Notes: a model not told the origin generated them from the letters alone. A stretch of 64,000 nt of DNA from Rhizophagus clarus (GCA_015698045.1 BLAL01000261.1:372001-436000); one strand, 5' to 3'. Shown: positions 1-13,134, numbered from the stretch's first letter. Program-made: numbers and translations.

Positions 1-1684
1 TTCCTTCAAAGCGTTAATAACTGCGATAAATTATAACATAAATAATTGTAACTTAGTAAGGACTACAATTATTCTCCCTAAAGATGATAAATCATTTTTC
101 GCCCATTTGTTTCTAATTTAGTATTTATTTCGCTTCCATAGAAATTTTGATCTTAAAACGGCCCTATGATAATAAATTTGATAAGGTCGTATAAAAGAAT
201 ATTAGTAAAATGCCATCAATACGAGAATTTTTTTTTTTCAAGATATATAAATACTGTACGTTAATAAAAATATAAGAACGATTATATGTTTAAAAAAAAT
301 CCGACAACCTATCTTTTATGTTACTCATTCGCGTTCTTCATGTGATCTTTAATTGTCAATTTATACATGGATTGAAATATTTCACACTTGTAAATCCACC
401 ACAAAAGTAAAGTTTGAAAGTTTGTCATAACATTAGAGTTTAGAAGTGACGCTATTTTTTTGATATCGTAAAGTTTTATTTTGTAGAATTCATTCAATAA
501 TAATTTTAAAATTGTTAGTCTTAAAAATTAGTTTTCTTCTCTTCGTATAATTAATTCGGTAACTTTCGATTGCGCGACTAATTTTTATATCTTTTTCAAA
601 AACGAAAATCTTTTCGAAACCACAAATAACAAAAAAGCAATAAAGTTATGAAGTTTCATAAGATTTTGAATTGATTATGACGATAATTGTAAATCAAACA
701 AAGGTTACTATAAATCAAAATCCAATAAAAAAATTTAATCACATGATTACTAATTTCAATATTCCAATAAATAATTTTCTTTCAGGTATTTTTTTTATCA
801 GAACCTCCTCCGGTAATATTAAACAATACTTTGTAATTACTAAAAGATTACTCTTTCAAAGGCATTCAAGATACTTTGCACATTTTACAAATTAAATGCT
901 TGTATAATCACTAATTCGTTAAGAACTTTTCTCGCTGTCAACTTTCAAGTATTTTTACAAGTCGTTGTCCCGTGCTTAGGTTCATTGTATGTTCCAAAAT
1001 TCCATATCTTTCACACATAGCACTTTATCGTTTATTACTTCAAATTCATTAACTAATCAATAGAAAGAACCGCAACGATACGAATAAAATTATATAATAA
1101 TAATGTTACACCTAATAATTTTTCGTCAATTTCCATACTGATTAATCTTGTACAATTAACATAATTTTAGTTTGTAATTGATAAAAAATGAAAGTGAAGT
1201 TTTTCATATTGATCCAGGTTTCCTTTTTTTTGGATAGTTCCATGCGGCACTACGTAATATTGGCTCTGAAGAAAAGCTAAATCAATTACTTCAAAGAGAT
1301 ACTCGATGAAATTTATACATTGCTCGAGTATAACTCATTTTAATTTTTTAAAATTCACTAAAACGACTATTTTTTGGTAGAAATTGTTAAAGTTAGCTTT
1401 ACACCAGACTAAACTCACGTATTCTTAATTACGTCTTTGAAGAGTATGACTGTATGAGCGTCTTACAATTGCAATATTTACAATATGATCTTAAACATCA
1501 GTAATAATAATCAGAAATAATAAATAAATCATAATATTTATCGCGGTTCGAAATCCATTCGAATTAATATCGCGTGATATTTAGAGCTTTTATTCGAAAT
1601 TATTAAATTAAAATTACGTACATTATAAATTAAGAAAACATAGACAATAAAAAAAAAAAGAAAAAGAATAAAAGTAAATGAATA
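1..1684. other. Gene-poor AT-rich spacer
   Basis: No convincing coding region was found on either strand. One open frame of 74 codons at 671-895 is low-complexity (rich in Ile, Asn, Phe) with no recognisable motif, so I treat it as chance. The stretch ends at the stop codon of the minus-strand methyltransferase at 1685. Confidence 0.5.
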
Positions 1685-2568
1685 CTATAAAGTTTTTTCA
1701 CTCCCTTCCTCATTGTCCTCCTCATTTTCCCTTTCATTATTCTCATCATTCTTCATCTCAATGTTCTCATTTACCTTCTCATTCACCTTCTCATTCACCT
1801 CTTCGTTCACCTCTTCGTTCACCTCTTCGCCCATCTCTTCATTCACCTTTTCGTCCACCTCTTCATTCCCCTCTTCGTTCACCTTTTCGTTCACCTCTTC
1901 GTTCACCTCGTCATTCACGTTTTCGTACACTTCTTTATTCAATTTCTCATTCACCTTTTTATTCACCTCTTCGTTTACTTCTTTATTCACCTCCTCATTC
2001 AACACCTCGTTCACCACCTCGTTCACAACCTCATTCACCTCATTGTCCCCTTCCTCGTCCTCATTCTCCCCCGCATTTCTCCCCTCGTCATCCCCCTCGT
2101 CATCCCCTTCGTCATCCCCTTCGTCATCCTCCTCGTCATCCTCCTCGTTATCTCCTTCATTATAACCCTCGCTCTCATTCTCCTCCTCGACATCATTCCC
2201 ACCATTCTTTTGAACATAAAAACGATAAAATAAATACTCTACACGAGATTGATTTACTTCTTCGATAATATCATCAACCACTTTTAAATATTCTTCACTA
2301 CTAATTCCCATATGATGACTAATACTTTTAATAATAAGTTCAGAATTATTACTATCTTTAAATATATAATCTAAATACGCTTCACCAATTTTATCACCAT
2401 TTGAACCTAATATAAATGTTTTTTCATCTATTCTTACATTATTTTGATTTAAATTTGATTCTAACAATGATTTAATTTGTTGAATCATACGTAAATCCCT
2501 ACCTCTTGATAAGAATGTATTATATGCTAAAAGTACGTAAAGCGTGAACGTTAAAAAGATTAGTTTAC

Positions 2569-2610
<42 letters not shown>

Positions 2611-3406
2611 AATTATACACAAAATATAGAAAATGACTACCTGTTGCATAAAATTCGACAAATAATGGACCTGCTCCTATGGCGAATGAGTATGGCTCAA
2701 CCAACTCAATCCATCCACCAGGTTTCGTTACCCTAAAAAAAAATAAAAAATAAAAATCCGTTATTTAATATTATTTATTACCGTATTTGAGAAAATAATT
2801 TTTACGATTCTTTACCTGACCATTTCAGAAATTGCATAATTCCATTGATCAGGTGTATATGAAAGAATCATTGTTTCTTGATGTACAAAATCGAATTCGT
2901 TATCAGGAAACGGTAATCCTTCTAATATATCAGCTTGAACGAATTGCAAATTATCAGGTTTTATCTACGAAAAAAAAAAAAAAAAAAAAAAAAATTATAT
3001 TTGTTTTAATTAATAATAGAATTTTTCAAAAAAAAAAAAAGAGACAGAAAGAAAAGAAAGAAGAAAGTGACCCGGAATTAATTCAAAGAAATATTCCTAC
3101 CTCTTTTGGATATAACGGGTTTATATCAAGACCAACAAAATTTGATTTTGGATAATTAATAGAACAATCCAATAACCAAGTACCAGCTCCACATGCTACA
3201 TCTAATACTTTACATTGAGTTCTCATTAATTTTTGTTCAATAGGGGAAGAAAAATTATTTTGAAATAAAAATCTTTTAAGGAAATGGTGTACATGATGTC
3301 GATTTATTTCTCTATCATCATCCGGTAAATAAGATTTTAATTTTTCATGTTGTTTTGATTTATGATAAAAAAATTTTGGTTTTATCTTTGATATTCTATT
3401 TCCCAT
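1685..3406 (-). CDS. SAM-dependent methyltransferase with acidic repeat tail
   Basis: Four-exon model: 3101-3406, 2816-2964, 2641-2732 and 1685-2526. All introns are GT-AG and the joined frame closes exactly to 462 residues. Exon 1 carries the class I methyltransferase SAM-binding motif VLDVACGAGTW, followed by a GLDINPLYP acidic loop. Exon 2 has the motif-II/III-like stretch LPFPDNEFDFVHQE. Exon 4 begins with a helical region and then becomes an acidic low-complexity tail (1690-2165) built on a repeated Val-Asn-Glu-(Glu/Lys) unit and an Asp/Glu/Gly-rich block. The substrate cannot be read from the sequence. The ATG at 3404-3406 is used because the paralogue at 4381 starts with the same MGNR residues. 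It lies head to head with that paralogue, which lacks the tail. Opposite-strand open frames over the tail are shadows of the repeats. Confidence 0.85.
1690..2165 (-). repeat. Acidic low-complexity coding repeat
   Basis: On the minus strand this encodes about 40 imperfect copies of a 4-residue unit of the form V-N-E-E/K, preceded by D-E-G-D units. The 12-bp periodicity also opens the other frames (Ser/Pro/His-rich on the plus strand), which explains three overlapping open frames here. It forms the C-terminal tail of the methyltransferase and is absent from the neighbouring paralogue. Confidence 0.85.
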
Positions 3407-4380
3407 ATTTTATCATTTTATTAATAATAAAAAAAAAAAGGGAGAAAAAAGAGAAGAGATCGAAATTAAGGTTGAAAATATCTGTAGTAAAAAACATGTT
3501 TATTGCACAGAATTAATAATGTTTTTGCGCCAAACGTCACTGTAAAGTGCATTGAGCAGAAATTTTTTTTTAGTTATGTGTTTTTCTTTGAGTAACAATC
3601 TAATGTATGTGGTGTCAAATTAAATGTAGTTATTTCGTAATTACGCAAATTTAAAAAGGGGTGCAGAATTTTGTATACTCTTATGTAATAATAGCACTTT
3701 TGGTCCGTTTGGATAGATATTATTATCTTTTGATTATTTGTGTCGTTATGTCGAAAGTTTATTGTATGAAAACAAATAAATATATACATCATCGGCACCA
3801 TAATACCTTAACCTTTGATAGGAGGCATCTTTGAGACCTGCATAGTACCATGTAGGACCAAACGATCATACCTGTATAATTTTGCATATGATTATGTTGC
3901 GAAAATCAATGATATTCATAAGATTTATCTAAAGAACCGAACACCCGTCCAATGGTTTTTTTTTTTATTTTAACCCGAGAAATTGACTTAAGAATGTTGA
4001 GAAAATTATTTGTTACTCACATTCTTATCTTTGACACGGGTTACCGAAAAAAATCATCGTACCGGAAATTACCGTAATTATTTGTAATTCTTTTCGCTTA
4101 TATAATAATAAAAATCTATGGTAAAGATTTTTTTGATCTATTCAAATATTTGTTGTTTGGGGAAAAAAAAAAAAAAAAAAAAACGTTACTCGTTATCATT
4201 GTTTATCAAAAATAAATAAAAAAAATTATAAAACGTACGTTTATGTTAATAATTTTTCTAACTCATTATTTTTTTTTTTTTTTAAAAAAAAAAATTTTTT
4301 TTTTTTTTATTTCTTATCAATCTTTTTATTTACTTTCCTTTTTTTTTTTTTTTATAAACAAATCATTTTTTATTTCAATA
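3407..4380. promoter_or_regulatory. Shared spacer between divergent methyltransferases
   Basis: This 974-bp interval separates the two start codons of the head-to-head methyltransferase genes, so promoters for both must lie here. It has several A/T homopolymer runs, including a T-A-T run at about 4268-4310 just upstream of the plus-strand start. A 75-codon minus-strand frame at 3574-3801 shows no motif and is probably spurious. No specific promoter element could be assigned. Confidence 0.5.
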
Positions 4381-4861
4381 ATGGGAAATCGTAATTCTCG
4401 TAATTCTCGTAATTCTCGTAATTCCACCGATAAAATTAAAAAAAAACCATCAATTAATAAGTTTAATAATAAATTACATACTGAACCTACCACATCTAAC
4501 GAAGAAGAAAAACCCTTGAAATATTATTTACCAAATGATAATGATGATATTGATAGACAACATATGCATCATTTTGTCAGAAGGTATTTATTTCAAGGTT
4601 ATTTCTCTGCTCCAATAGTAGTTGGAGAAGGATTTAAAATTTTAGATGTCGGGTAAGTTAAATTAAAAAACCGGATCGAAAAATAATAAGAAAAAAATTC
4701 AAAATTTGAATCATTTCTAAGAAAATTTAATTTAAAGATGTGGAGCTGGAACTTGGTTGTTAGATTTAGCAAACGAGCACCAAAATTCCATCTTTTGTGG
4801 AGTTGATATTTCGCCAATATTTCCTGTTGAGGTAAATCCATCAAACGCGTAACGTGCTTAT

Positions 4862-4907
<46 letters not shown>

Positions 4908-5696
4908 CAAACGCGCATACATATATTTTGAAAAGAAAATAAAAATATATAATTAATTATTAATTCATAGATAAAACCGGGAAACTTGACGTTTATTAGA
5001 GCAGATTTATTAAGTGGATTACCATTTCCTGATAACACATTTGATTTTGTACATATGCAAACGATGGCATACATTTTAACTCCAGATCAATGGCATTATG
5101 CGATTTCTGAACTTATCAGGTAATGGAGATCGGTAGTTCGTTGGGTTAATTTTCTTTGATCATTAATAACAATTTTTATTATTAATTTTAACAGAGTAAC
5201 AAAACCAGAAGGATATATGGAATTAACAGAAGCATATGACGGTTATGGACATGGTCCTTTATATACAAAATTATCTCAAGCACGTAAGTTATAATAATAG
5301 TATAATAAATAATTATAATAGATAATAATGATAACAATAAATAATTTTATAATTATAGATCATAATTCATGTTTACAAAGAGGAGTAGATCTAAATTTTC
5401 CAAAACAACTCGATAATGTGTTACGATCGCTGCGAACTATAACAAATGTGAATACAGATAAAAAAATAGTTGTTTCAGGTCCAAGTGGTGGGAGAGTTGG
5501 TACTATTTTTGCGGACCTTTTTATACAATTTAGTTCAGCAGATTTAACGATTGAAAGTTTATGTCCTCATTTAAATATGTCAAAGGATGAATGTAAAAAA
5601 TTTATTTTAAAAGATGTTAAAAAAGAATTATACCAACCTAAAACGGCCGAATATTGTGTGGTAAGATATTGGGCACAAAAAATTAGCAATAATTAA
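4381..5696 (+). CDS. SAM-dependent methyltransferase (paralogue without tail)
   Basis: Five-exon model: 4381-4652, 4738-4831, 4971-5119, 5195-5283 and 5359-5696. All introns are GT-AG and the frame closes to 313 residues. The SAM-binding motif ILDVGCGAGTW is split by intron 1 inside the first glycine codon after Val. Exon 3 (149 nt, exactly the length of the matching exon in the divergent neighbour) holds LPFPDNTFDFVHMQ. The N-terminus has four tandem Arg-Asn-Ser units from a 9-bp repeat at 4392-4427. The minus-strand paralogue has no intron at the SAM motif, so an intron was gained or lost after duplication. The protein stops after the conserved C-terminal helical part, without an acidic tail. 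Substrate unknown. Confidence 0.85.
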
Positions 5697-8600
5697 AAAA
5701 AAAAAATAAGGAATACAAAGAAATTATTTAAGAAATATGAGAAGTTATTTAAGAAATAAGATTTTGTGTAAAGTTTTACAATCGAAGTCGATAAGCAATT
5801 AATAATTTAAATGATTTAATAATAAAAATATTAATCGTGATTTCGAAATGAATTTATGAAGTAAGCTGTATTATAATATCCTTTTTGGAGAAGAAGAAGC
5901 CACTCGTGATACACACAATTCATATTTGCTTTTTTTGCAAATTCATGCAGGGAGGTATTATTTACTTAATTGCATGAATGATCGTGGAACGTTAAACGAA
6001 CTCTGTTTTTTTCAACGATTATAATTAATTAAACTAAGTGTTAAACTATTATAGGAAAATTATGTTTTCTGATAAGAAAATTTAGTGATAAACGATGGAT
6101 TTGATGATTGGTAATGCCGTACATCAAACTTCTTCGTTTTATATATTACAGAAAATGAAACAATGTGACACAATATTTGAATCATGTGAATTTGTTGTGT
6201 CAAATCCTGGAAAGGATTATAACCAATAAAATTACTTATTGTAAATTTCCGCGCACCTATAATATGATTTAAAATTATGTAAAGATATTCCACGTAATAC
6301 GGCTTTTACATTAACATGGTACTTTATTAGATTTGAAATTTTTTTTTTATATTCGTGAACTCAATTTTGTGATAATTTATTTTTTTTTCATATTTCGTCC
6401 GTTGTTTAATTTTAATTTCATCCACGTGATGTGCTGACTTTTAATACGGAGATTCTATCCGTGTTCATTCGAGAAAACTGATGAACTTTGATAATATTTC
6501 TACATTAAAATTCTAAAAAAGTACGATTACCGCCAACATATTTAATGTCGTTACATTTATTTCAAGTTTAGGTTTAATTTTCTTCACAAATTCAAGGTTA
6601 AATCGTCAATTCAGTGTAATATCACGTTTTAACTTGTCGTCATATTATAAGTCATTAAGTAGATGTTACTGATTATTATGTTATAATAAATTTCTATACA
6701 GTCATTCTGTTTCATTAATTTCCCAACTAAAGCAATTTAATTTCGATTCAAATTTATTAATATTACTAGATTTTTCTTTAAATTGTATTCATCTTGTAAT
6801 CTTCTCGTAACACAATTCGTTAAATCAAAAATAAAAAAAACAATATATAAAAACTCTTTCTCGTTTCCTACATATTTGTCGCTCAGTAAAAGACATAAAA
6901 TGGAAGAAAAAAATTATTTTACAACCGAGGAGATTTAAGCATGGTAAAATGATTTTCTTCTACATACAGTATCTATTACGTCATTCCTTTTGTCGTCTCT
7001 TAGATGTATGAAAGAGCATTTTTAACATTAGCACAAGAATATGTACAAGATAACCTAAAGCAAGTTAGATGAATAAAACATCGTTTAACGCAACTTTTGG
7101 CAAGGACCTAGACTCAGAACACTTTCAAAATTTATCTAATTTACTTATGAATAATTATTTAAAATCAATACAACAAAAAAATATTCTTTTAAACATTTCA
7201 ATTAGACGTCTTTGTAAAAAAAAAAAAAAATATTATAACAGAAAATAGCGACCAATCTATGATACTCTGGAGGCTTATTTCCGCCTTAGATAAATTAATA
7301 AACCAGTTCGGACTTTCGGAGAATAATACTTGGATATTAATAAAACATTACAAATCATTCTCTTAAGCATCAACATAAAATATAAATTATTAGACTATAT
7401 TTGTTAATACTATTGGATAGAATCATTATAAAAGAAAGTTTAACGTAAATGTAAATAAACTTTTTTTGTGATTAAAATCAACATATACTTAAATTAAACA
7501 ACGAACATACCGTATTGAAAGATTTCGATACCCTAAATAATACTTGAGGGCGAATACTGAATAATTTTTTTTCATTTGCTTTTTTCCTAATATTTCGTAT
7601 CTTATCATTTGAGAATAAATTTCACAATTACAATTAAGCTTTTTTTAATCCAATTTTTTAATAATTTATGCGATTCTCTAATCGCTGATCTCAAAATCTC
7701 GTTTTTAAATTTGTAAGAAATTTAGAAATATTTGGATAATTCTTACGCATATTTTAAGAGTCAAAATTCATTCATGAAAAATATCTTAAAAAGATTTACT
7801 TTAGGCAAGTGTTCAAACATTAGATGTTTTTTTTGAATATTTTATATTCACGTAAAATTTCCAGCGGTAATATGTAATCAAATTAATAATCAATAATGTA
7901 ATGCTGACCTCAGTAAACTTAATAAAGGAAAAAAAAACATGAATTTACGAAATTCAAAGGATAATTATTGGACGAAGTATGATCATTTGCAGAAATTACC
8001 TTTACTAATTTTGACGCTTTAAGCAAGATTACAAAGATTTAAAATCATACAAAATCGCCGCAGTATATTCATTTTGATAAAATTATCAGAGCAAATTATT
8101 AATAAAGAATTAAATTTGGACATCATATAGCTACTGTAGCTTAATTTTTTAAAAAAGAAAATAAATGCCTGATTTGTACATTCCGAATGTAAATATAAAA
8201 TTGTCATAATTTTGATTCCTAAAATTATTATCATATACAAACATTAAATCATGTAAAAAAAATTCTTTTTTATGAGTCCATTTTCTATATTTTAAGATTA
8301 AATGTTTTCGTGATTAAAACATCATTTTACAAAATCACAAACATAGAATTTGCACAATATAAGTTACATTATGATTATTTACGGTATTACTTTTTACCGC
8401 TATGGGATAAATTTCCACACGAGTTGAGTTAAAAGAAAAAAATAAATAAACGATGTTTTATTTCAATAAAAGATTAATTATAATTACAACTTGCCTGTAT
8501 ATTCATTATTAATTATTAATTAACAACTAAAGTACATATACAGTATGTAAAAAAAAGTATTCACATGAAAACGAAAGGAGCTGTGCCATCGTGTAATACA

Positions 8601-8759
8601 AAACTTTGACTAATTTATTAAAATTGCTGATCATCGGCAATACATACTCCGAACTCCGTAAATATTTCAATAAATTAAAAATAAAATTCCATTAAAAAAA
8701 GAAATTGTCATTTTTATCATAAATATTAATAAATATACCTTGTCTTTAAATTAATTAGT
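5697..8759. other. Long AT-rich spacer, no supported gene
   Basis: Only short, motif-free open frames are present (77 codons at 6060-6293 and 73 codons at 8019-8240, both minus). A short peptide frame starting near 6900 stops after 12 codons. I see no RNA gene. The last bases before 8760 contain the leader ATTAATTAGTATG shared with other kinase genes in the window. Confidence 0.5.
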
Positions 8760-10633
8760 ATGGAAATATTGAATAAACCATACAAAGAAAGGCCAAAAGA
8801 TATCTGGAAATATGTTGATGAAGATAAACATCAGGTAAACGTAATTCGTATTATCTTCTATATCAAACAATATAATTTAAATAATAAATATATTTTCATC
8901 GTTCATTTAAAAGAAACATGTTATGGTTTCTATTAATTCAGCTAAAACAGAAGAGATAGATGATAGAATAGTTTATATGGAAGATCTAGAAAAAAGAAAA
9001 GAAGTATATGGTATATGTGGAGAATGTAATGAACCTGGCACAGGATACTATTGGTGTCGACCTTGTAATGCCAAAAGATTTAAGGAAAATTTTAAAAATT
9101 GGACTAGTGGAAATAAAGATATTGATGAATTAATACAACATTCACAACTTAATGCCGTGTATTTTTCGAAATGTCTTGAATGGATACCTTTTGAATATTT
9201 TCAAAATGTTACTTACAGTATATCACTAAAGGAGGTTTTGATAAAATTTATTCAGCTATATGGCCTGAAAGATATATCGAATATTGGGATATTGAAAATC
9301 AAAAATGGAAGAAAATTACAAAATTTAAAGTTGCATTAAAAAGTTTGGATAATTCTTCAGACATTAGAACAGATTTTTTAAATGAGGTAATAAACAAGAC
9401 TGCATTTAGATCATTTTAAATTTTATTTAATTTTTTTTTATTTAAAAAAAAAAATATTTATTACTAGGTTAAATCTTATCTTCAGATTCACCTTTATAAT
9501 GTTATTAAGTGTCATGGAATAACTCAAGATCCAAATACTAAAGGTTATATGATGGTTTTAAAATATTGTGAAGGTGGAAATTTGAGAAACTACTATTTAA
9601 ATAATAATGATTACGATTTAACAGTTCTTCAATTGTTACGTATTGCAACTGGGCTGTTAGATATTCATAATGCTGATAAAGTCCATAAAGACTTTCATTC
9701 AGGTAATATTTTACATGATATAGGTATATATATCAGTGATTTAGGAATGTGTCAACCAGTAAATAATGAAGAAGAGAAATCAGGTAAAAGAGAAGGAGTT
9801 TATGGAATATTACCGTATATGGCACCAGAAATCTTGCGTGGATATCAATATACAAAAGCAGCAGATATTTATTCATTTGGGATAGTTATGAATGAGTTCC
9901 TTTCCGAAGAAATCCCTTTTAATGACATTCCTCACGATTATACTCTAGCTATTGAAATATGTAAAGGACTTAGACCAAGAATTTCTGAAGATGTTCCAAA
10001 ATTATTTGCAGACTTAATCATGAAATGTTGGGATGCCAAATTAGAAAATAGACCAACTGTCAAAGAATTATATCAAGTAATAACAAAATTGCACAAAGAA
10101 CAATGGAAAACAGGTGGTGAATTTGATTCTCAAATGTATAAATATAAAAAAATTAGAAATAAAGTGAAAAATGGTTCAAATAAAAATAAGTCTGAAAATA
10201 TTAAAACTCATCCTCAAGCAATCTATACCAGCAGACTTTTAAATTTCAAAAATCTTCCAGAACCAGTAAATTCTTCAGGCTTGTCATCATTTAAAGTTAA
10301 TTCAGGTAAATGAACTTAATTATATGAAAATATATCTGAATTTTAATTTATATTTGACTTTTAATAACAGATGCTGTCCCATCGGTATCAACAAATCTAA
10401 GTAAGTATAACCAATATTAGCCAATCTAATTTTAGATGTTTATATTTCATTTAACATTATACTATTGCTTAATTTATAGTTTCAGAATGTTTAGATTGTT
10501 TAGTTAATATAGGTAAGTATAAATATTTATTTGTATTTATTTACCATTTGTTACCTGTTTTTTTATATAATTGCTTTGATTTATAGATTTAGCAATAAAT
10601 CCCCGGCCAATGAAATTGGCCAAGATTAAATAA
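8760..10633 (+). pseudogene. TKL-type protein kinase, frameshifted by a 5-bp insertion
   Basis: Six exons: 8760-8834, 8914-9386, 9468-10305, 10371-10400, 10480-10512 and 10587-10633. Exon 2 encodes the module YGICGECNEPGTG...WCRPC (two CxxC pairs), then a glycine loop read as GGFDKIYSA, and the presumed lysine in VALKSLD. Exon 3 has the catalytic loop VHKDFHSGN (Lys replaces the Arg of HRD), SDLG in place of DFG, and MAPE. The last three tiny exons encode a conserved tail. Exon 2 carries five extra bases, CAGTA, at 9216-9220, which break the frame between VTY and ITKGG. Removing them gives a closed frame of 496 codons. The third loop glycine is Asp here. The catalytic half remains open, so the locus is either a recent pseudogene or truncated by the frameshift. 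Confidence 0.85.
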
Positions 10634-12601
10634 TAATACATTGGTGCAAGGGTTTAACCATTATTTTTTAATAATGTTATGAAATTATTTTCAAAATTTG
10701 ATCAAAGAAATATTTTTACTATAATATTATTAAGTATAAGATAATTAATTATTGAAAAATCTCATATTATAAAAGGTCAAGAAATTAATGATAGTAATAT
10801 AGGTATAGCTTATGTTCAACTTTATACTGTAATCAATAAATATTTTTAAATTATTAGTTTTTATGATAGAAAAATTGGCTGTTATATGTTGTTGTTATTC
10901 TATATTTAAATGACTCTTTAAAATTAAATTGAAATTTTCTTTTGAACAACTTAAGTAAACTGCCTTAAATTTGTAAACAGCAATTCAATTATATCCACAT
11001 AATCACGGCAAGTTTATTTATTTATTTTTTATTGTATAATTTCTTTTTACAATAGATACAATAAAATACTATATGACTTCAAACAATATATACTCAAAAT
11101 AATGAATTAATTATAAATGTCGTAAGCTTATAAATTTCACGATTATAGTAAAATTTTAAATGTATTTATTCTTTAATGGTTAATTATTATTTCAATCAAT
11201 TCATTTGAATCCACCTCAATAAAGAAAAAATTGGTTACGACGTTCTTGATTTAGCTTTACAGTTCTAAAAAAATATTGGGAATTGTTAAAGATGCAGCAA
11301 TCAAAGTCTAATAAATAATCCGTCAAAATAATTTAATTTTTATTATTGTTGTATATATGATCAAATTTTTATCCATTCGAATTTTTAAAATATTCAAATA
11401 CGAATCTCCAAACGAGTAAAGATGACGATGTGTACAAATGTAAAAAATGCTTATTTATATTTCAATTAATCATGCAAAATCATTGAAACTTTACAAAAAA
11501 ATATAATACTAATAAACTTTATTTAAACTTTTAACATTATTTACAGCTTTACTTAAAAGCTTATCATGTTGCAAAGCAAAAGCACTTTCAAAATAAACTG
11601 TGCAAGGTTATACATTTTTTGAAAAAACTGCTAATACAAAAACATTAGTATACTTTATACCTTTGAACCTGCACTCAGACATTAATTAGTAGTCGTGACA
11701 GATATACGTTGTCCCGTGTTAAAAGATCCTAAATAGGTGTCAATATTATGTTGGCTGGTTATTTATACCGTACAGTACATATAGCTAAATTGTATTCATT
11801 ATAAGTATATTGTGAAGAATATAGTAAATCCAACACAAGAGTAAGTTGGCGTTAACTTTGTAATACTAAAAGTTCGGTGGAGATAAAAGTTATTAATTTG
11901 CCTATTACTTAAGATTATGGCAATTTACTAGTAATTAATACAAAGTGTCAGCCTCAAAATACAGTATCACTTTGTTCCTTTTCGAGATTTTGTCCGTGGT
12001 AAACCTCTTACGAATAATCATGACTGCTCCATTGTGCTGATTTTTTTAATTAGTAACATGCATTCCTTTATTGTCTTCATTATGTCGATTGACAAACTTT
12101 ATTTCAGGAAATAACAAAGATTAAAAATCTTAATTTCATCTGCAGCATAATTATATTCTTTAGGAAACTCGTTCAATCATTCGTTGATTAGATTGATAAA
12201 TTTAAAAAATTCTAAAAAAAAAAAATTTATTAATAATCAAAATAATATTATTTCTTTTTGATGGATATAAATAAATATTTAAATCACTATTTTTTTCTTG
12301 TTCGATAAAAATACAGGATCGTCACTGGTAATACAATGTTCATATACACAAAGAAATGTTGCATATAAAAAGTAAATAAGAATGTACATGTTATTTGTAT
12401 ACCCTGTATATGTAACAAAATTCTAAACAAGTTTTAAAAGATTTCTAAAAGAAGTAAACAGATAAATTACATGTTTGAAATTTTCTTTTTTTTTTTTTTG
12501 TATAAAATGTTTTCGATTAACATATCTTCGCACCATAAATCAAAAAACTTTTGAAACTTTGTCGTAAAAATTTTCTTTAAATAATAAAATAATAAATAAT
12601 T
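10634..12601. other. AT-rich spacer downstream of kinase
   Basis: I found no open frame with recognisable content on either strand. It contains three TACAGTA/TACTGTA heptamers (near 10827, 11772 and 11958). Nothing resembling a tRNA or other structured RNA was seen. Confidence 0.45.
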
Positions 12602-12892
12602 ATGAAACCAATAATAATTTTACTTTATTTAGTAATTTGTTTGATAACGATTTCAACAGGAATTCCAGGTAAGAATAAATATGTATATAATATATATTTT
12701 GTATATTTATTTATAAATGACCGTGTCTAAAAAAAAAAATTTTTTTTTGAAAATATACATAATTTAGTTAACAGGAATGAAATCGAGATAAAAGAAAAGC
12801 GTTACGAAATTAACATAAATTCACCGTGTTACCAATATTTTCGATCTAACGATAAGATGGTAAAATTTTGTGAGAAAACGCGAGAGAATTAA
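12602..12892 (+). CDS. Candidate small secreted protein
   Basis: Two-exon model, 12602-12668 and 12768-12892, joined across a 99-nt GT-AG intron, giving 63 residues. The first 20 residues look like a signal peptide: MKP, then a hydrophobic run IIILLYLVICLITIS, then a small-residue region. The rest is polar, with a dibasic Lys-Arg at about residues 33-34, a possible Kex2-type cleavage site, and two cysteines. Most mature small secreted proteins of symbiotic fungi have this shape, but it matches no family I recognise. An alternative acceptor eight bases downstream would end the frame almost at once, which favours the model given. It converges on the dehydrogenase at 13135. The call rests on signal-peptide shape plus an open second exon and could be chance. 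Confidence 0.4.
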
Positions 12893-13134
12893 TATGAATT
12901 TTTGACTCATTTCATTAGGAGGAGAGAAAGGCATAAATTTATAATAATTATTTTAATGTATTGTGCATTTAAAATTTTATAATATAATTTTTACTAGAAA
13001 TTTTTTAACTTTAGATACATAATTTAGTAATAAGAATGTATATATCAATATATATATATTTATAATATATTTAATGAAAACTGACATATATAATAAATAT
13101 ATAAAAACATTTTAACTTTTAGAATCGATCCAAA

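Noticed and set aside
1678..2268. Long plus-strand frames rich in Ser, Pro and His (196 and 150 codons)
   Set aside because: They are mirror images of the 12-bp acidic repeat in the minus-strand methyltransferase. Exon structure and family motifs support only the minus strand.
6900..7070. Possible two-exon peptide gene (MEEKNYFTTEE, then a frame starting MYERAF)
   Set aside because: The first exon hits a stop before any donor that would join the second frame.
9206..9219. GTTACTTACAG as a mini-intron that could repair the kinase frame
   Set aside because: It would be about 11 nt, far below a usable intron size, and paralogues code through most of it.
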